DNA of 64,000 nt from Ascarosepion bandense. Lineage: Eukaryota; Mollusca; Cephalopoda; Sepiida; Sepiidae. Shown piece by piece: positions 42,800 to 52,815 of this stretch (its first letter is position 1; each line of letters starts with the position of its first letter). The notes under the pieces are model-generated. The model ran no database searches, was not told where the DNA came from, and saw only the letters and a program-made list of their open reading frames with translations. The DNA lies in NCBI GenBank assembly GCA_037127315.1, contig JBBBDQ010001293.1, forward strand, positions 1,093,501-1,157,500, read 5' to 3'. The position numbers and the translations under genes are program-made.

Positions 42800-42867
42800 T
42801 CGGATTTGAAGACATATATTCAACTCATATATATATATATGAGTAGAATATATGAACTGAAATCCGA
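42800..42867. repeat. 68-nt hairpin with TA loop
   Basis: TCGGATTTGAAGACATATAT at 42800 pairs with TATATGAACTGAAATCCGA ending at 42867. Arms of 32 nt have about five mismatches, clustered near the base, and the loop is a short TA stretch. It could be a small MITE, a miRNA-type hairpin or a by-product of TA expansion. Confidence 0.6.
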
Positions 42868-43129
42868 CAAAATAATAGAATTACTAAAGTACAAAGTAGG
42901 AAAATTGTTTTAATATAACATGTTCTAATTTATTAAGCTTCTTCGACGATTTGTTTACAAGAGAAGAACCTATTTTTCTTTGTTTTTAAATTTAAAAGAA
43001 AAAATTCTCGTAAAATTACAATTAATTTTTTTAAATTAAAAAAAATATCTCGTTCTTGAAGCTCATTTCTAAAGAAACTTAAAAAATCAAAAACACTTTT
43101 TCTACTTTCTTTTTTACTTATTCTATATA

Positions 43130-43270
43130 TATATAGTCATCCACAGACAGATCTGTTTCACCGTATCACAGCTCATCAGTACGGTTAGACTTCGATTGCT
43201 TTTTTACCCAGGATTGAAACCCGACCAAAATGGCGTCAGTCGGCGACTCTACCCTTGGGCTATGGGCGGT
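43130..43270 (-). mobile_element. tRNA-derived SINE S3 with the best-preserved hammerhead ribozyme motif
   Basis: Minus strand: the tRNA-like head at 43265-43207 (ATAGCCCAAGGGTAGAGTCG and TCGGGTTTCAATCCTGG) leads through AAGCAATCGAAGTCTAA into a type I hammerhead at 43190-43134. Stem I is CCGTA/TGTGG (wobbles allowed) with an outer GTC/GAC pair across an internal loop. The core CTGATGA is intact. Stem II is GCTG/CGGT with a TGATA loop. Then come GAAAC, a short stem III, and the canonical GTC cleavage triplet directly before stem I. The tail is TATATATATA. All invariant core residues are present. Confidence 0.75.
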
Positions 43271-43305
43271 CGGTGGAAGTAGGCAGACTTTTTAGCACAT
43301 ATCTT

Positions 43306-43308
<3 letters not shown>

Positions 43309-43353
<45 letters not shown>
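43309..43353 (+). repeat. (GA)n microsatellite
   Basis: Uninterrupted AG dinucleotides. Confidence 0.95.
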
Positions 43354-43357
<4 letters not shown>

Positions 43358-44390
43358 AATTATTTTATAAAAGTACTTTATTTTTTTTCTTTTCTGATTA
43401 AAGATATACATTTATATTTGAGTTGAAATAAAATATGGTAGTAAATATAGAAAAACCGATTTAAAAAAGATAGAATCTTCTGACTTGCTTATTTTTCTTT
43501 ATTGGGGAAGAGAAGATATTTCTTTTTTGCTCAGTGTTCACTGCCAAACATAGTAGGGTCATTGCTATTTTGTATTCAGCCTATCAGAGCAAATGTTTCG
43601 ATTTTATCGAAGCTGAAGTACCCACGTTAATTCAAAACCCGAAAGACCTGTAATAACCGGCGACAAACTTCATTTCAGTGCACAAATATTTATTTAAAAA
43701 GGCGAATTTCCTGTTCAGATAAAAAAATCAACACAGACAAAATTATTATATATCTATTTATGTATGAATATATATCCATATGTATGTATGTATGTATGAA
43801 TGTATGTATGTATGTATGTATAAATAGATCAACATATAATTCTATAACATAATTCTTAAAATGGAATACGTGTTCGTCGTCACGTAATTTCAGACAACGT
43901 AAACAAACTACAATAAATTTAACTTAGCATAGAAATTTGCCGTTATTTTTTGAGTTTGATATTTACATGCCAGTCTGCATGCCGGATACAGTATCTGATC
44001 ACACCCATGTAATAAAAAGGCTAGCCAATCCTTGTAGCAGACGTCTGCCCAGGCAATTCAGCGTTTGTTCAACTCCCAGAAAGGAAATGTATGGTTTTTA
44101 TAGCAAATCTGCTGAACACACCGTAGTTACAGTTTATTGGGGTGAACGCATAATCTGGTGTGAGCAACATTTTTAGCAAGGCCAGGACGCTTAGAATCTC
44201 GGTCACGATGAGATGTGACATGACTTCGTGATATAACATCTATATATGAACCCCAAACAGTTTCGTCTGCCCAATTCTACTCACAAACCCATTAACACCC
44301 AGTTCTTTGGTTTTCAAGACCTTTGCAACGTTTCTGTCCTCTGGGGCGGACTCGCTAGGAAGTAATCATGATGAAGTCAAGTTTATGACA
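43354..44390. other. no gene seen; (TATG)n at 43781-43822
   Basis: A tetranucleotide array and AT-rich spacer. The 79-codon frame at 43937-44176 has no recognised domain and is not called. Confidence 0.5.
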
Positions 44391-44391
44391 T

Positions 44392-44460
44392 ATTGACCAT
44401 AGCGAGATTCGAACCAGGTCGCAAAGAGAACTTTCTAACCACTCAACTGCACAAAGGCAC
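44392..44460 (-). mobile_element. tRNA-like head, probable SINE S7
   Basis: The minus strand GTGCAGTTGAGTGGTTAGAA and CTGGTTCGAATCTCGC have box A/box B spacing. The left flank 44200-44390 may be its body. Only one copy was seen. Confidence 0.5.
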
Positions 44461-44498
44461 GCACGCACGTACGCGCGTGTTTTTATGTATACGCACAT

Positions 44499-45496
44499 AC
44501 CGTTGTGGGCAAAATTATTCGGTCCCACTGAATATTTGCATATTTTCTAAGGAAATGCGAATATTTTGCAAGTACTTACTGAATTTACATGTTGATTCCG
44601 TATTTAGTTTTGAATAATTTGTGAAATTTCTAGAAATTTCAATCGATTATGTTTATAGCTGTATTTTTATAAATTGGTGCTGTCCAAAATTATTCGCCCG
44701 TCTGAAAATTATGAAATAATATTGATCTATGTCAGTTGTAGTGTCCTTTTTAAGATATTTAATACAAACACCCATCGAAAATGAAATAGTCTTGACCTGA
44801 TTATACAACATTCTAAAAGGTAAAAAATGTGAGTGGCACGTACCGCGATAACTCATTCGCTCAACAATCATGGCGAAGACTGCCGAAATTGACAAGAAGC
44901 TCCAAAAAATGGTGTGTACAAACAGCATGATGAATATAACACCGTTTTCAAGTGTTTAAATATTCCTAGATCGACAATTAGTGGCATTATCAAGAAATAC
45001 AATGAGATTCATTGTGCTGATAATAAATTAAGGACTGGTAAGAAAAAGGTTAATTTCTGATAGAATGGAAAGGGAAATTGTTAGAGATATCTCTAACAAT
45101 CCTCACTTTACGACAAAGGACATCGTCAATGATGTAAAGACATCAGGGTCGAATGTAACGACGAAGAAAATCACTAAATGCTTTCATCGATCAAGATTTC
45201 GAGCTCGTCACCAAAGGAACACTCTCTTGCTTAAGGTTAAAATGCAGATTAGTTTACACTAGAAGTCATCTAGAACATGAGAGTAAATACTGGAACGAGA
45301 TTTTATGGTCGGATAAAACAAAACTAAAATTATTTGCTCACCTGAAGTCTCGTTATTCATAAAGAAAAGTAAGTGAACCACACAACTAAAATATTATTTC
45401 TATAATTATGCATTGGCATCGGCAAACGTCATCATCTCGGAGAAAAAAAAAGATGTAGGAGGTAAAACGAGTGGAACATTGATAAGATCCTTGTTT
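44499..45496 (+). mobile_element. Tc1/mariner-type DNA transposon, left piece
   Basis: Left terminal inverted repeat: GTTGTGGGCAAAATTATTCG. Degenerate transposase frames follow: MAKTAEIDKKLQKMV; MEREIVRDISNNPHFTTKD, IVNDVKTSGSNVTTKKI and RSRFRARHQRNTLL (HTH/linker region). The first catalytic block then appears as WNEILWSDKTKLKLFAH, where the D of WSDKTK is the first acidic residue of the DDE triad. Stops and frame changes are present. The element continues at 47217 and 47991 after two retroelement insertions. Confidence 0.85.
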
Positions 45497-46033
45497 TTTC
45501 TTTTCTTCTATGTGCCTTGACCTTTCAGTACGTAGGCGATCATGGCTTTCCACATCTTATCTTTCGTGTCTCTTAGCATGCTCCCGTTACACCACGCAAC
45601 CCCCGTTCTCTCATCCACCTGCTAAGACCCTTCAAATATGTTATCCGCTGCTTTCCTCTGTCCCCTTTTTCTCTCTATCTGGCCTGTTAGTATCAGATTC
45701 TCCAAGCACTCCTTCCTCATTGTATGTCCCGTTAACTTTAGTTGTTTCTTCCTAGGGCTTAGTATTAATTTTCGTTTTTGTTTCCATCCTTTCCAAAACC
45801 TCATCATTGCCGCAGCATCCTTCTGTAGAACCACATTTCGATTGCTTCAAGTTTTTCCTTCATCTTGTATGATATTGTCCAGCATTCACTGCCATATTGA
45901 AGAACTGACATCACATAGCAATCCAGTAGTCTCTCCTTTGTAGCGAAATTTTCCTGTCTCTTAATACTTTACTCAGCTTCTGGAATGCATCCTTCGGCAT
46001 GCCAGTTCTCTTTCGGATCTCTTTGTAAGATTC
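45497..46033 (-). mobile_element. RTE LINE 3' end inserted in the Tc1 element
   Basis: Minus-strand frames give SYKEIRKRTGMPKDAFQKLS, KVLRDRKISLQRRDYWIAM, CWTISYKMKEKLEAIEMWF, then MRFWKGWKQKRKLILSPRKK, LTGHTMRKECLENLILTGQI and a C-terminal MIAYVLKGQGT-like end. The tail (minus strand AGAAGAAAAGAAAA) is at 45497. The 5' break meets another RTE copy head to head at 46034. Confidence 0.8.
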
Positions 46034-47216
46034 TTGACATGACTCAAAAGAGACAGAAGACATGGAATGGAATACAGGAAAATACACAAGGACATAAGGA
46101 GAAAATAAAGACATACTAAGGAAGAAAGACTCAGTAACAAATGAGCAAAAATCGAGAGACTGAATACGAAAATAGAGGATATGCATAAAAACTAAAAGAA
46201 CTGAGAGAACATAAGACAAGCTCATCAACAGGATGTACAAAATCCTTGAACAGAACGCTCATATTAAAGAATGAACAAATACTTCAGCGATGGGAAGAAT
46301 ATATCGGTGATGTATTCCACAACAAGAAAGAGCAACCAGCAATACATAGAAATACCGACGGACTAGAAATATTAAAAGCATAACTAGAAGTTTCACTAGA
46401 CAAATTGAAGAGAAACAAAGCGGTAAGTTCAGTCGGTACTATCATGGAGATGCTGACAGCCAGAGAGCTTTGGCGTAGACAGGATCACGAAAATAATAAC
46501 GATATCTACAGTCGCGATACACCGAAAAACCTAACAAGATCCATTTTCATAGCACTACCTAAGAAGCTGGGTGCAAAGGGATGTGAACTCCGCCGAACAA
46601 TCAGCTTAATGAGCCACACAACAAAACTCAATCATCAGGATTCTGAAAAGTGGGATGAAAAGGATGAAAAGTGAGGATGAAAAGTGCAACAGTGAAATCC
46701 AAAAACGCTATGCCATGACCAAGGACGCCTTTCAAAAGCTAACCAGAGTACAGGAAGATCTCATTAGAAATAAAGAAAAGATTGCTAGACTGCTATGTGA
46801 TATCTGTTCTTCTATATGGCAGCGAATGTTGAACGATCTCTTTAATGATGAAGAAGAGGCTCGAAGCAACAGAAATGTGGTTCTACAGAAGGATGCTGAG
46901 GATATCATGAATCGAGAACGTGAGCAACGACAAGATGTTAGGGTGGGTGCAAACGAGAAGAAAATTTGTACTTAGCATCAGGAAGAGACAGCTAAAGTTT
47001 ATGGGAGACGTAATGAGGAAGAAAGGTTTAAAGAATTTAATACCCACGGAACGGATATAAAGCAGAGTGAGAATTATTTGATTGGCCTGTTCAAATTAAT
47101 GGCAAAACGGGGCTTCGGAGAGATACTAAGAGAGAAATTATTAAGAGCGACAAGGGACAGGGGTAAATGGAAGTCTAAGATCCCCTTCGTCCTGAAGGGA
47201 CATGCCATATGAAGAA
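46034..47216 (+). mobile_element. RTE LINE, internally deleted copy inserted in the Tc1 element
   Basis: Begins upstream of the reverse transcriptase: ELREHKTSSSTGCTKSLNRT and QRWEEYIGDVFHNKKEQPAI. It continues LKRNKAVSSVGTIMEMLTA and RSIFIALPKKLGAKGCELRR, TISLMSHTTK (RT motifs before the catalytic aspartates). A deletion then joins directly to DEKCNSEIQKRYAMTKDAFQ and the C-terminal region. The YADD box is lost in that deletion. The end MPYEEDE follows a C-terminal PFVLKGHAI with a GAAGAAG tail. Confidence 0.8.
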
Positions 47217-47335
47217 GATGAGACCATTCCAACATGACAATGACTCAAAATTTTTGCAAAATACTTCGATGACAGCAAAATAATTAGATGACAGTAAAAA
47301 TAAGGTAATGGCATATTCCGCATATTGAACATTTA
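47217..47335 (+). mobile_element. Tc1/mariner-type transposon, middle piece
   Basis: Translation gives PFQHDNDSK (second catalytic aspartate block) and, at the right break, PHIEHLWAY (block with the catalytic glutamate). The 35-40-residue spacing between D and E is compatible with a Tc1-type triad. Confidence 0.85.
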
Positions 47336-47990
47336 TGGGCATATTTATAGAATCAAACATCCGTCCGTGAATAAAATACTGCTGTCATATCTGGTCAGGT
47401 GTCCCTGCTATTCATCTCAGAGTTCTCGACAGGCTCCAAAGGAGATTCTGTAACGTGATAGGTCCCGACTTGACAGCTCGACTCCATCCACTTTTTCACC
47501 GGCGGGATGTGGCTTCCCTCTGTCTATTCTACAAATATTTTCAGGGCTTCTGCTCCGACGATGGTGCCTGTGCCACAAGGATTTACTCGTGCAACCAGAC
47601 TGGCAACTAGGTTCCACCCATCTACAGTTAGATCAACCAAATGCAGCCGAAAATTCTACTTCATCAGCTTCTTTTCTCGCACTTCCCGCCTGTGTAACTC
47701 CCTTCCATACACTTGCTCTCTTGACGGCTACAACCTCCAGGAACTTAAATGCAATGCCAATATCCATCTCTTATCCACTTGACTCCACTTCTTTCTACAT
47801 CATCCCGTATATCTTGTTCTTTTCCTTTCTCTCTACCTTTGCAACTGTTTTCACACATGTTCCCATCCTTCTTTTGCCTTTTCTCTGACAACCTTTGTAA
47901 CTGGTTAGACTTTCTCTTTACTCTCCTCCTTAACATGTAGCCCCCCTGTGCATCAGTGGCAGTACTGCCTTGCTTATGGTGAAACGATTA
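47336..47990 (+). mobile_element. Jockey/CR1-like LINE 3' end inserted in the Tc1 element
   Basis: Frames encode FIESNIRP-like bases, YCCHIWSGVPAIHLRVLDR and QRRFCNVIGPDLTARLHPLF. HRRDVASLCLFYKYFQGF, ARATRLATRFHPSTVRSTKC, FFSRTSRLCNSLPYTCSLDG and YNLQELKCNANIHLLST follow. The 3' tail has CTGTGCATCAGTGGCAGTAC and CTTGCTTATGGTGAAACGA with poly-A. It interrupts the transposase immediately after PHIEHLWAY. Confidence 0.85.
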
Positions 47991-48373
47991 AAAAAAGAAA
48001 AAAGTTAAAGAAAGAATTCGTTCGAATTTGAAGGAACTTAAAGCTTTTGCCGAGGAAGAATGGCGCAAAATCCCTATCAGTGTGGGTAGAGATCATGTAA
48101 GGTACTATACTATAAAAAAATGTTGAGAGCAGAAATCAAGAATAAAGCTGACGCATTTGACTATTGAAGAAAGTGGGTCAATAATTCCTCTCCTTTTCAA
48201 ATTATTTTAGAGTGATTTTTTAATTATTGTTTGAAAGAAAAGCAAATTTTTTGTTTTGGGTATTGCTGCATATTCTTTCTATCATTTCATCATACCCATG
48301 ACGTTTCCATGAAAATTTGAGTTATTGTTGCTATATTTATAATTATAGAAGTGGGTTGAATAATTCTGTCCAC

Positions 48374-48380
<7 letters not shown>
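47991..48380 (+). mobile_element. Tc1/mariner-type transposon, right piece
   Basis: Resumes with KERIRSNLKELKAFAEEEWR and KIPISVGRDHVRYYTIKK, the transposase C-terminus. It ends in an inverted repeat GAATAATTCTGTCCACAATT, complementary to the left terminus at 44502. Joined, the three pieces total about 1.5 kb, normal for a Tc1-type element. Confidence 0.85.

Positions 48381-48436
<56 letters not shown>
48381..48436 (+). repeat. (TA)n microsatellite
   Basis: TA run directly at the transposon's right end; Tc1 elements insert at TA. Confidence 0.95.
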
Positions 48437-48439
<3 letters not shown>

Positions 48440-48711
48440 TAAAGATCAAGTGCAAATCAAATATGGTATGGATACAACAGAATGATAAATAAATAGAAAA
48501 CGTATGACAATCTAACATGTTTCACTTTTATTGAAGCTTTGTCGGAGATTGCGAGAAAAAAAGAAAGAAACGGAAATACTGGTATTTTAAATTTTGAGGG
48601 AGTCGGTTCTGATTGGTCAGTTACTTATCACATGCATTAAAAACCGTGGATAATTCCATATGTATGTACATTTGCGAAGATACTATTATGTGTTAGAGGC
48701 ATGGGATTGTA

Positions 48712-48745
<34 letters not shown>

Positions 48746-49066
48746 AATCGAGGCAGCAGTTAATTTTCTAAGCATATATTGTTAAGTAAATAGACAATGA
48801 ATGTTTATTATATTTAATCATGAGCCATTCTAAACATCGTATTTTGGTTTTAATTTCAGGTGAAAATAAAGACAAAAATTGTCAAACATTTGGATATTTT
48901 TTATGATGCTGATTCTAAACTTTTCAGCTTACATGTGCCATCGTCAGAGAGGTTACAGGGACGTTAACATAAAGACATTTACCATCAAAGTTGATATTAT
49001 CATTGCTATCCAACGATAACAGTCATTTGTAATGCGGTTCTATGATGTCACAACACGTGAGAGAAA
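48437..49066. other. no gene; Penelope-type terminal motif near 48910-48955
   Basis: Minus strand 48951-48920 reads CTGACGATGGCACATGTAAG then CTGAAAAG. This is the same pattern (CTGAYGA-hairpin-GAAA) found in the fold-backs at 29.4 and 62 kb but decayed. (TA)n at 48715-48742. Confidence 0.45.
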
Positions 49067-49468
49067 TGTTCTTCTTCTTCTTCTTCTATGTGCCCTGTCC
49101 CTTCAGGACGTAGGCGATCATGGATCTCCACGTCTCCCTATCCCTTGTGGCTCTTAGTATGTTTGCTCCTGTTGCTCCTGGCAACCCCCGTTCCGTCATC
49201 CACCTGATCAGGCCCTGCAAATATGTTATCCGCTGCCTTCCTCTGTCTCTCCTTCCTTCTATCTGTCCAGTCAGTATCAGGTTCTCCAGGCTTTCCTTCC
49301 TCATTGCATGTCCCAGGAACTTCAGTTGTCTCTTCCTGATGCTCAGCATCAATTTCCTTTTTGTTGCCATTCTTTCTAACACTTCGTCGTTGCTTGTATG
49401 CTCAGTCCACGATATCCGTAGCATCCTTCTGTAGAACCACATTTCGGCCGCTTCCAGTTTTAACAGAA
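49067..49468 (-). mobile_element. RTE LINE 3' end, young copy
   Basis: An open 128-codon frame (49472-49086) encodes LLKLEAAEMWFYRRMLRISW, TEHTSNDEVLERMATKRKLM, LSIRKRQLKFLGHAMRKESL and GRQRITYLQGLIRWMTERGL, ending WRSMIAYVLKGQGT. A (GAA)n tail at 49071-49085 follows. It is nearly identical to 15661-16022 but extends ~60 bp further 5'. No catalytic domain remains. Confidence 0.85.
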
Positions 49469-49599
49469 CCAAATGTCTGAATGGAATGTAATGCGTTGTG
49501 ATTAGATTGAAATCTTATTCTATTGAGTGTGGATTGTTTTGATTTAATGTAGATGGCCTTCAATAACGGAAGTTTTTTGTTTTACTGTGTGTGAACTCT

Positions 49600-49680
49600 G
49601 AGTTTGAAATATTCACCTGATGATTGCATAACACATAAAACTTCGAGTCGTGCTATAGACGTAAGATAATGTATATATTT
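49600..49680 (+). other. Penelope-type terminal motif
   Basis: CACCTGATGATTGCATAACA and CATAAAACTTCGAGTCGTGC show CTGATGA, a weak TGCAT-type hairpin and AAAAC in place of GAAAC. The TCGAGTCGTGCT word is shared with the hairpin at 40165-40280. Confidence 0.4.
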
Positions 49681-49685
49681 ATTAA

Positions 49686-50450
49686 CTAGCAGTATAGCAC
49701 GGCGTTGCTCGGGTATAATGAAAGCTTTAAAACTAATCCATGGTCTTGGAGCTCAGACTCTTTGGACGTTGGCACGAAAAACTAAAAAGTAATAGGTGTT
49801 TCCAGTTAAAGCAAAACCGTAGACTGAAAGAAAAATGAATGGATGTAAGTCAAATTTTGATTTCCTGGTATCGATATCAAATAAATTTGTTTCGTCGTAA
49901 ACTGAATTTTGAAGGCTAAATAAGTCTTCTGAGTAAATGGTATCATGGCTGAGACTAAGAACTACAATTATACCTACTTAGAGCCAAACCCGAAACAAAA
50001 ACTAAAATAAAACGTGGTGAAAAAATGTATTTTTTCACCACGTTTTATTTATTTTTTTCACCACGTTATACAGGCATATAAACAGACACACACACAAACA
50101 TCTTGCCTTTTATATATATATATTATCAATTTTCTGCACTATTGTAAGAAATGCAACCTTGGAATTTCTAAATATCGTTTCGTATGTGTTTGTCTATTAG
50201 TGTATCAAATTTGATTAAAATCGGACCACTCCTATTGCCCGATTTTTTCGATTATCGATTTTCGATATTTATCGCTGGTACCTCGACACAAAACCTAGCT
50301 AAAACACACGCAGACGCTTATAGTCCAACTGTGTAAATTTTCAAGTAAATCGGTTCAGCCGTTTCGGCGTCTATAGGTAACGGACACATACACAGACACA
50401 CACACAGACACACACACACAGACATAGGTCCATTTATAAATAAATTTAGA
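49686..50450 (-). mobile_element. non-autonomous Helitron, copy E, full length with internal palindrome
   Basis: Minus strand: 5' TCTAAATTTATTTATAAATG preceded by A; 3' hairpin CCCGAGCAACGCCGTGCTAT (one mismatch) and ACTGCTAG followed by T. At 50010-50076 the body contains an inverted duplication: AACGTGGTGAAAAAA, then TTTTTTCACCACGTT twice. This is absent from the other copies and explains the extra length. Confidence 0.85.
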
Positions 50451-50587
50451 TTTAGATTAGATAGATTATATATATATATATATATATAATACAGCTCTGT
50501 TCATACATTGAGCACTGTTTTATTAACAACTGAATATTAATACTATATATATGTGCATTCTGATACATATATTTATTAATTTACGTC

Positions 50588-50632
<45 letters not shown>

Positions 50633-51172
50633 GAATTGTAATTTTATAACTTAACATGTTCTCATTCAAGAAATTTCAAATTTTAACAGATTGTGTAGAA
50701 ATAATTTAAAACCCTTAATAATATAGGTTTTCTTTTCAGGTGTAGACATGCTATTCACTGTGAAAGCGAATATGTTTTTTTTTGTGTGTGTGTGTGTGTG
50801 TGAGAGAGCATGTTCAAACACAGTCGAACAAGACAGTGCAGCGTGCATTTGTTCTCGATTTCGCTAAAACTGCAATAACTGCGATGCAAATTTGTATGTG
50901 GCACAAAAGGTACAAAGAGAGGGTTTGGCAGGAGCCGGACTACCCACTTGATTTGTGACTTGTTACACGTAATGCACATATTGAAAACCTATTAAAAATG
51001 TGAAATCCGCATACTTTTGAATGACTCTTTCAAATTTTGATCAATAAATCTTATTTTGCCTAACAATAAGCCAACTTAGTTTAATTTATTAATGTAGTTA
51101 CTCGGAGATTAACATCTTAAAAAAATCAATTTTTAAAAAACACCATGTATATTTATGTATGAATATCTCTCT

Positions 51173-51212
<40 letters not shown>

Positions 51213-51618
51213 GAGAGTGTGAGTGTGTATAATAGTGTGTGTGTGTGTGTGTGTGTGTTTTTGCCTGTTTAGTTCAAGACGAAAATATATTTTTCATTGA
51301 TTATTTTTCTTTATATATTTCGTTGTCTCAGGTGAAATTTTGAATATAATTTATCTTATGACTAAATATTTTGATTTTCAGACGCCGTTATCTGGAGTTT
51401 AATTTTTATTCTATTTTATTTTTTTGTTATATACTCATACATAAAATAGACAATTTTGGCAAATGCTAATATATAAACCTATATTCCAACGTCATGAAAA
51501 AATATTTTTTATGACGTCATATCATCTTGGAAACATGGGAGGCAAAAGAACATCTTCAAATCCTCATGCTATTCTGTCAGATTTTTATCTAAATTTAAAA
51601 ACACAAACAAAGACACGC
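50451..51618. other. no gene seen; several microsatellites
   Basis: (TA)n at 50468-50488 and 50592-50628, (TG)n at 50782-50800 and 51228-51258, (CT)n at 51171-51209. The remaining sequence is unrecognised. Confidence 0.6.
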
Positions 51619-52815
51619 ATATAGCCCGGCGTTGCTCGGGTATAATGAAAGCTTTAAAACTAATCCATGGCCCTGAAGCTCAGACTCTTTGGACGTTGGC
51701 ACGAAAAACTAAAAAGTAATAGTTGTTTCCAGTTAAAGCAAAACTGTAGACTGAAAGAAAAATGAATGGATGTAAGTCAAATTTTGATTTCCTGGTATCG
51801 ATATCAAATGAGTTTTTCGTCGTAAACTGAATTTTGAAGGCTAAATAAGTCTTCTGAGTAAATGGTATCATGGCTGAGACTAAGAACTACAATTATACCT
51901 ACTTAGAGCCAAACCCGAAGCAAAAACTAAAATAAAAGGGCTGAAAACAATGCAGACATACAGGCAGATAAGCAGACACACACACAAACATCTTGCCTTT
52001 TATATATTTTTTTAATCATATTAACCCAAGCAAGGCGATAACGCCACTGATGCGGAGGGGGCTACGTAAGAATGGAAAAGAGGAAGCCGGAAACCATATC
52101 CTAAACAGGAAACAAGAGATAAGCCTCTTCACCTGTTCAATAGACGTGGGTGGAGTGTGAACCGGGCGATAGTTTAGTTTATCTACTCCAATTGAGGAAA
52201 AAAAAGAAAAGAAAAGAGTGAAAAGATTGGAAAAGAGAAAACCGGAAACCGCATCCTAAACAGGAAACAAGATATGAGCCTCTTCACCTGTTCAATAGAT
52301 GTGGGTGGAGTGTGAACCGGGCGATAGTTTGATCTATCTACTTCAATTGAAAAAAATAAAGAAAGAAAAGAGTGAAAAGATTGGAAGAGAGAAAACCGGA
52401 AACTGCATCCTAAACAGGAAACAAGGGATGAGCCTCTTCACCTGTTCAATATATGTGGGTGGAGTGTGAACCGGGTGATAGTTTAGTCTATATATAGATA
52501 TTATCGATTTTCTGCACTATTGTAAGAACTGCAACCTTGAAACTTCTGAATATTGTTTCTTATGCCTTTGTCTATGAGTGTATCAAATTTGATTAAAATC
52601 GGACCACTCCTTCTATAACCCGATTTTTTCGATTATCGATTTTCGATATTTATCTTGGGTATCTCGACACAAGACCTAGATAAGAACACTCACAGACGCT
52701 TATAATACAACTGTGTACATTTTTCAAAAAAATCAGTTCAGCCGTTTCGGAGTCTATAGGTAATGGACACACACACACATGCACACACACATACACACAC
52801 ACAGACAAGATTCCA
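51619..52815 (-). mobile_element. non-autonomous Helitron, copy F, interrupted
   Basis: The 3' hairpin CCCGAGCAACGCCGGGCTAT is present at 51619-51638, but the terminal ACTGCTAG is lost. The body runs to about 52006, breaks for the T-family array (52008-52492), and resumes with ATATTATCGATTTTCTGCAC to about 52815 near the CA-rich 5' portion. Confidence 0.8.
52008..52492 (-). mobile_element. LINE 3'-tail family T, three tandem units inserted in Helitron F
   Basis: From the 3' end (52010, AATCATATTAACCCAAGCAA on the plus strand), three ~150-bp units each contain, on the plus strand, CCTAAACAGGAAACAAG, CTCTTCACCTGTTCAATA, GGGTGGAGTGTGAACCGGG and GATAGTTT. They are joined by A-rich linkers AAAAAGAAAAGAAAAGAGTG. 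Only the first unit has the LINE-type terminus, so the array is one insertion with internally repeated units. Confidence 0.8.
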
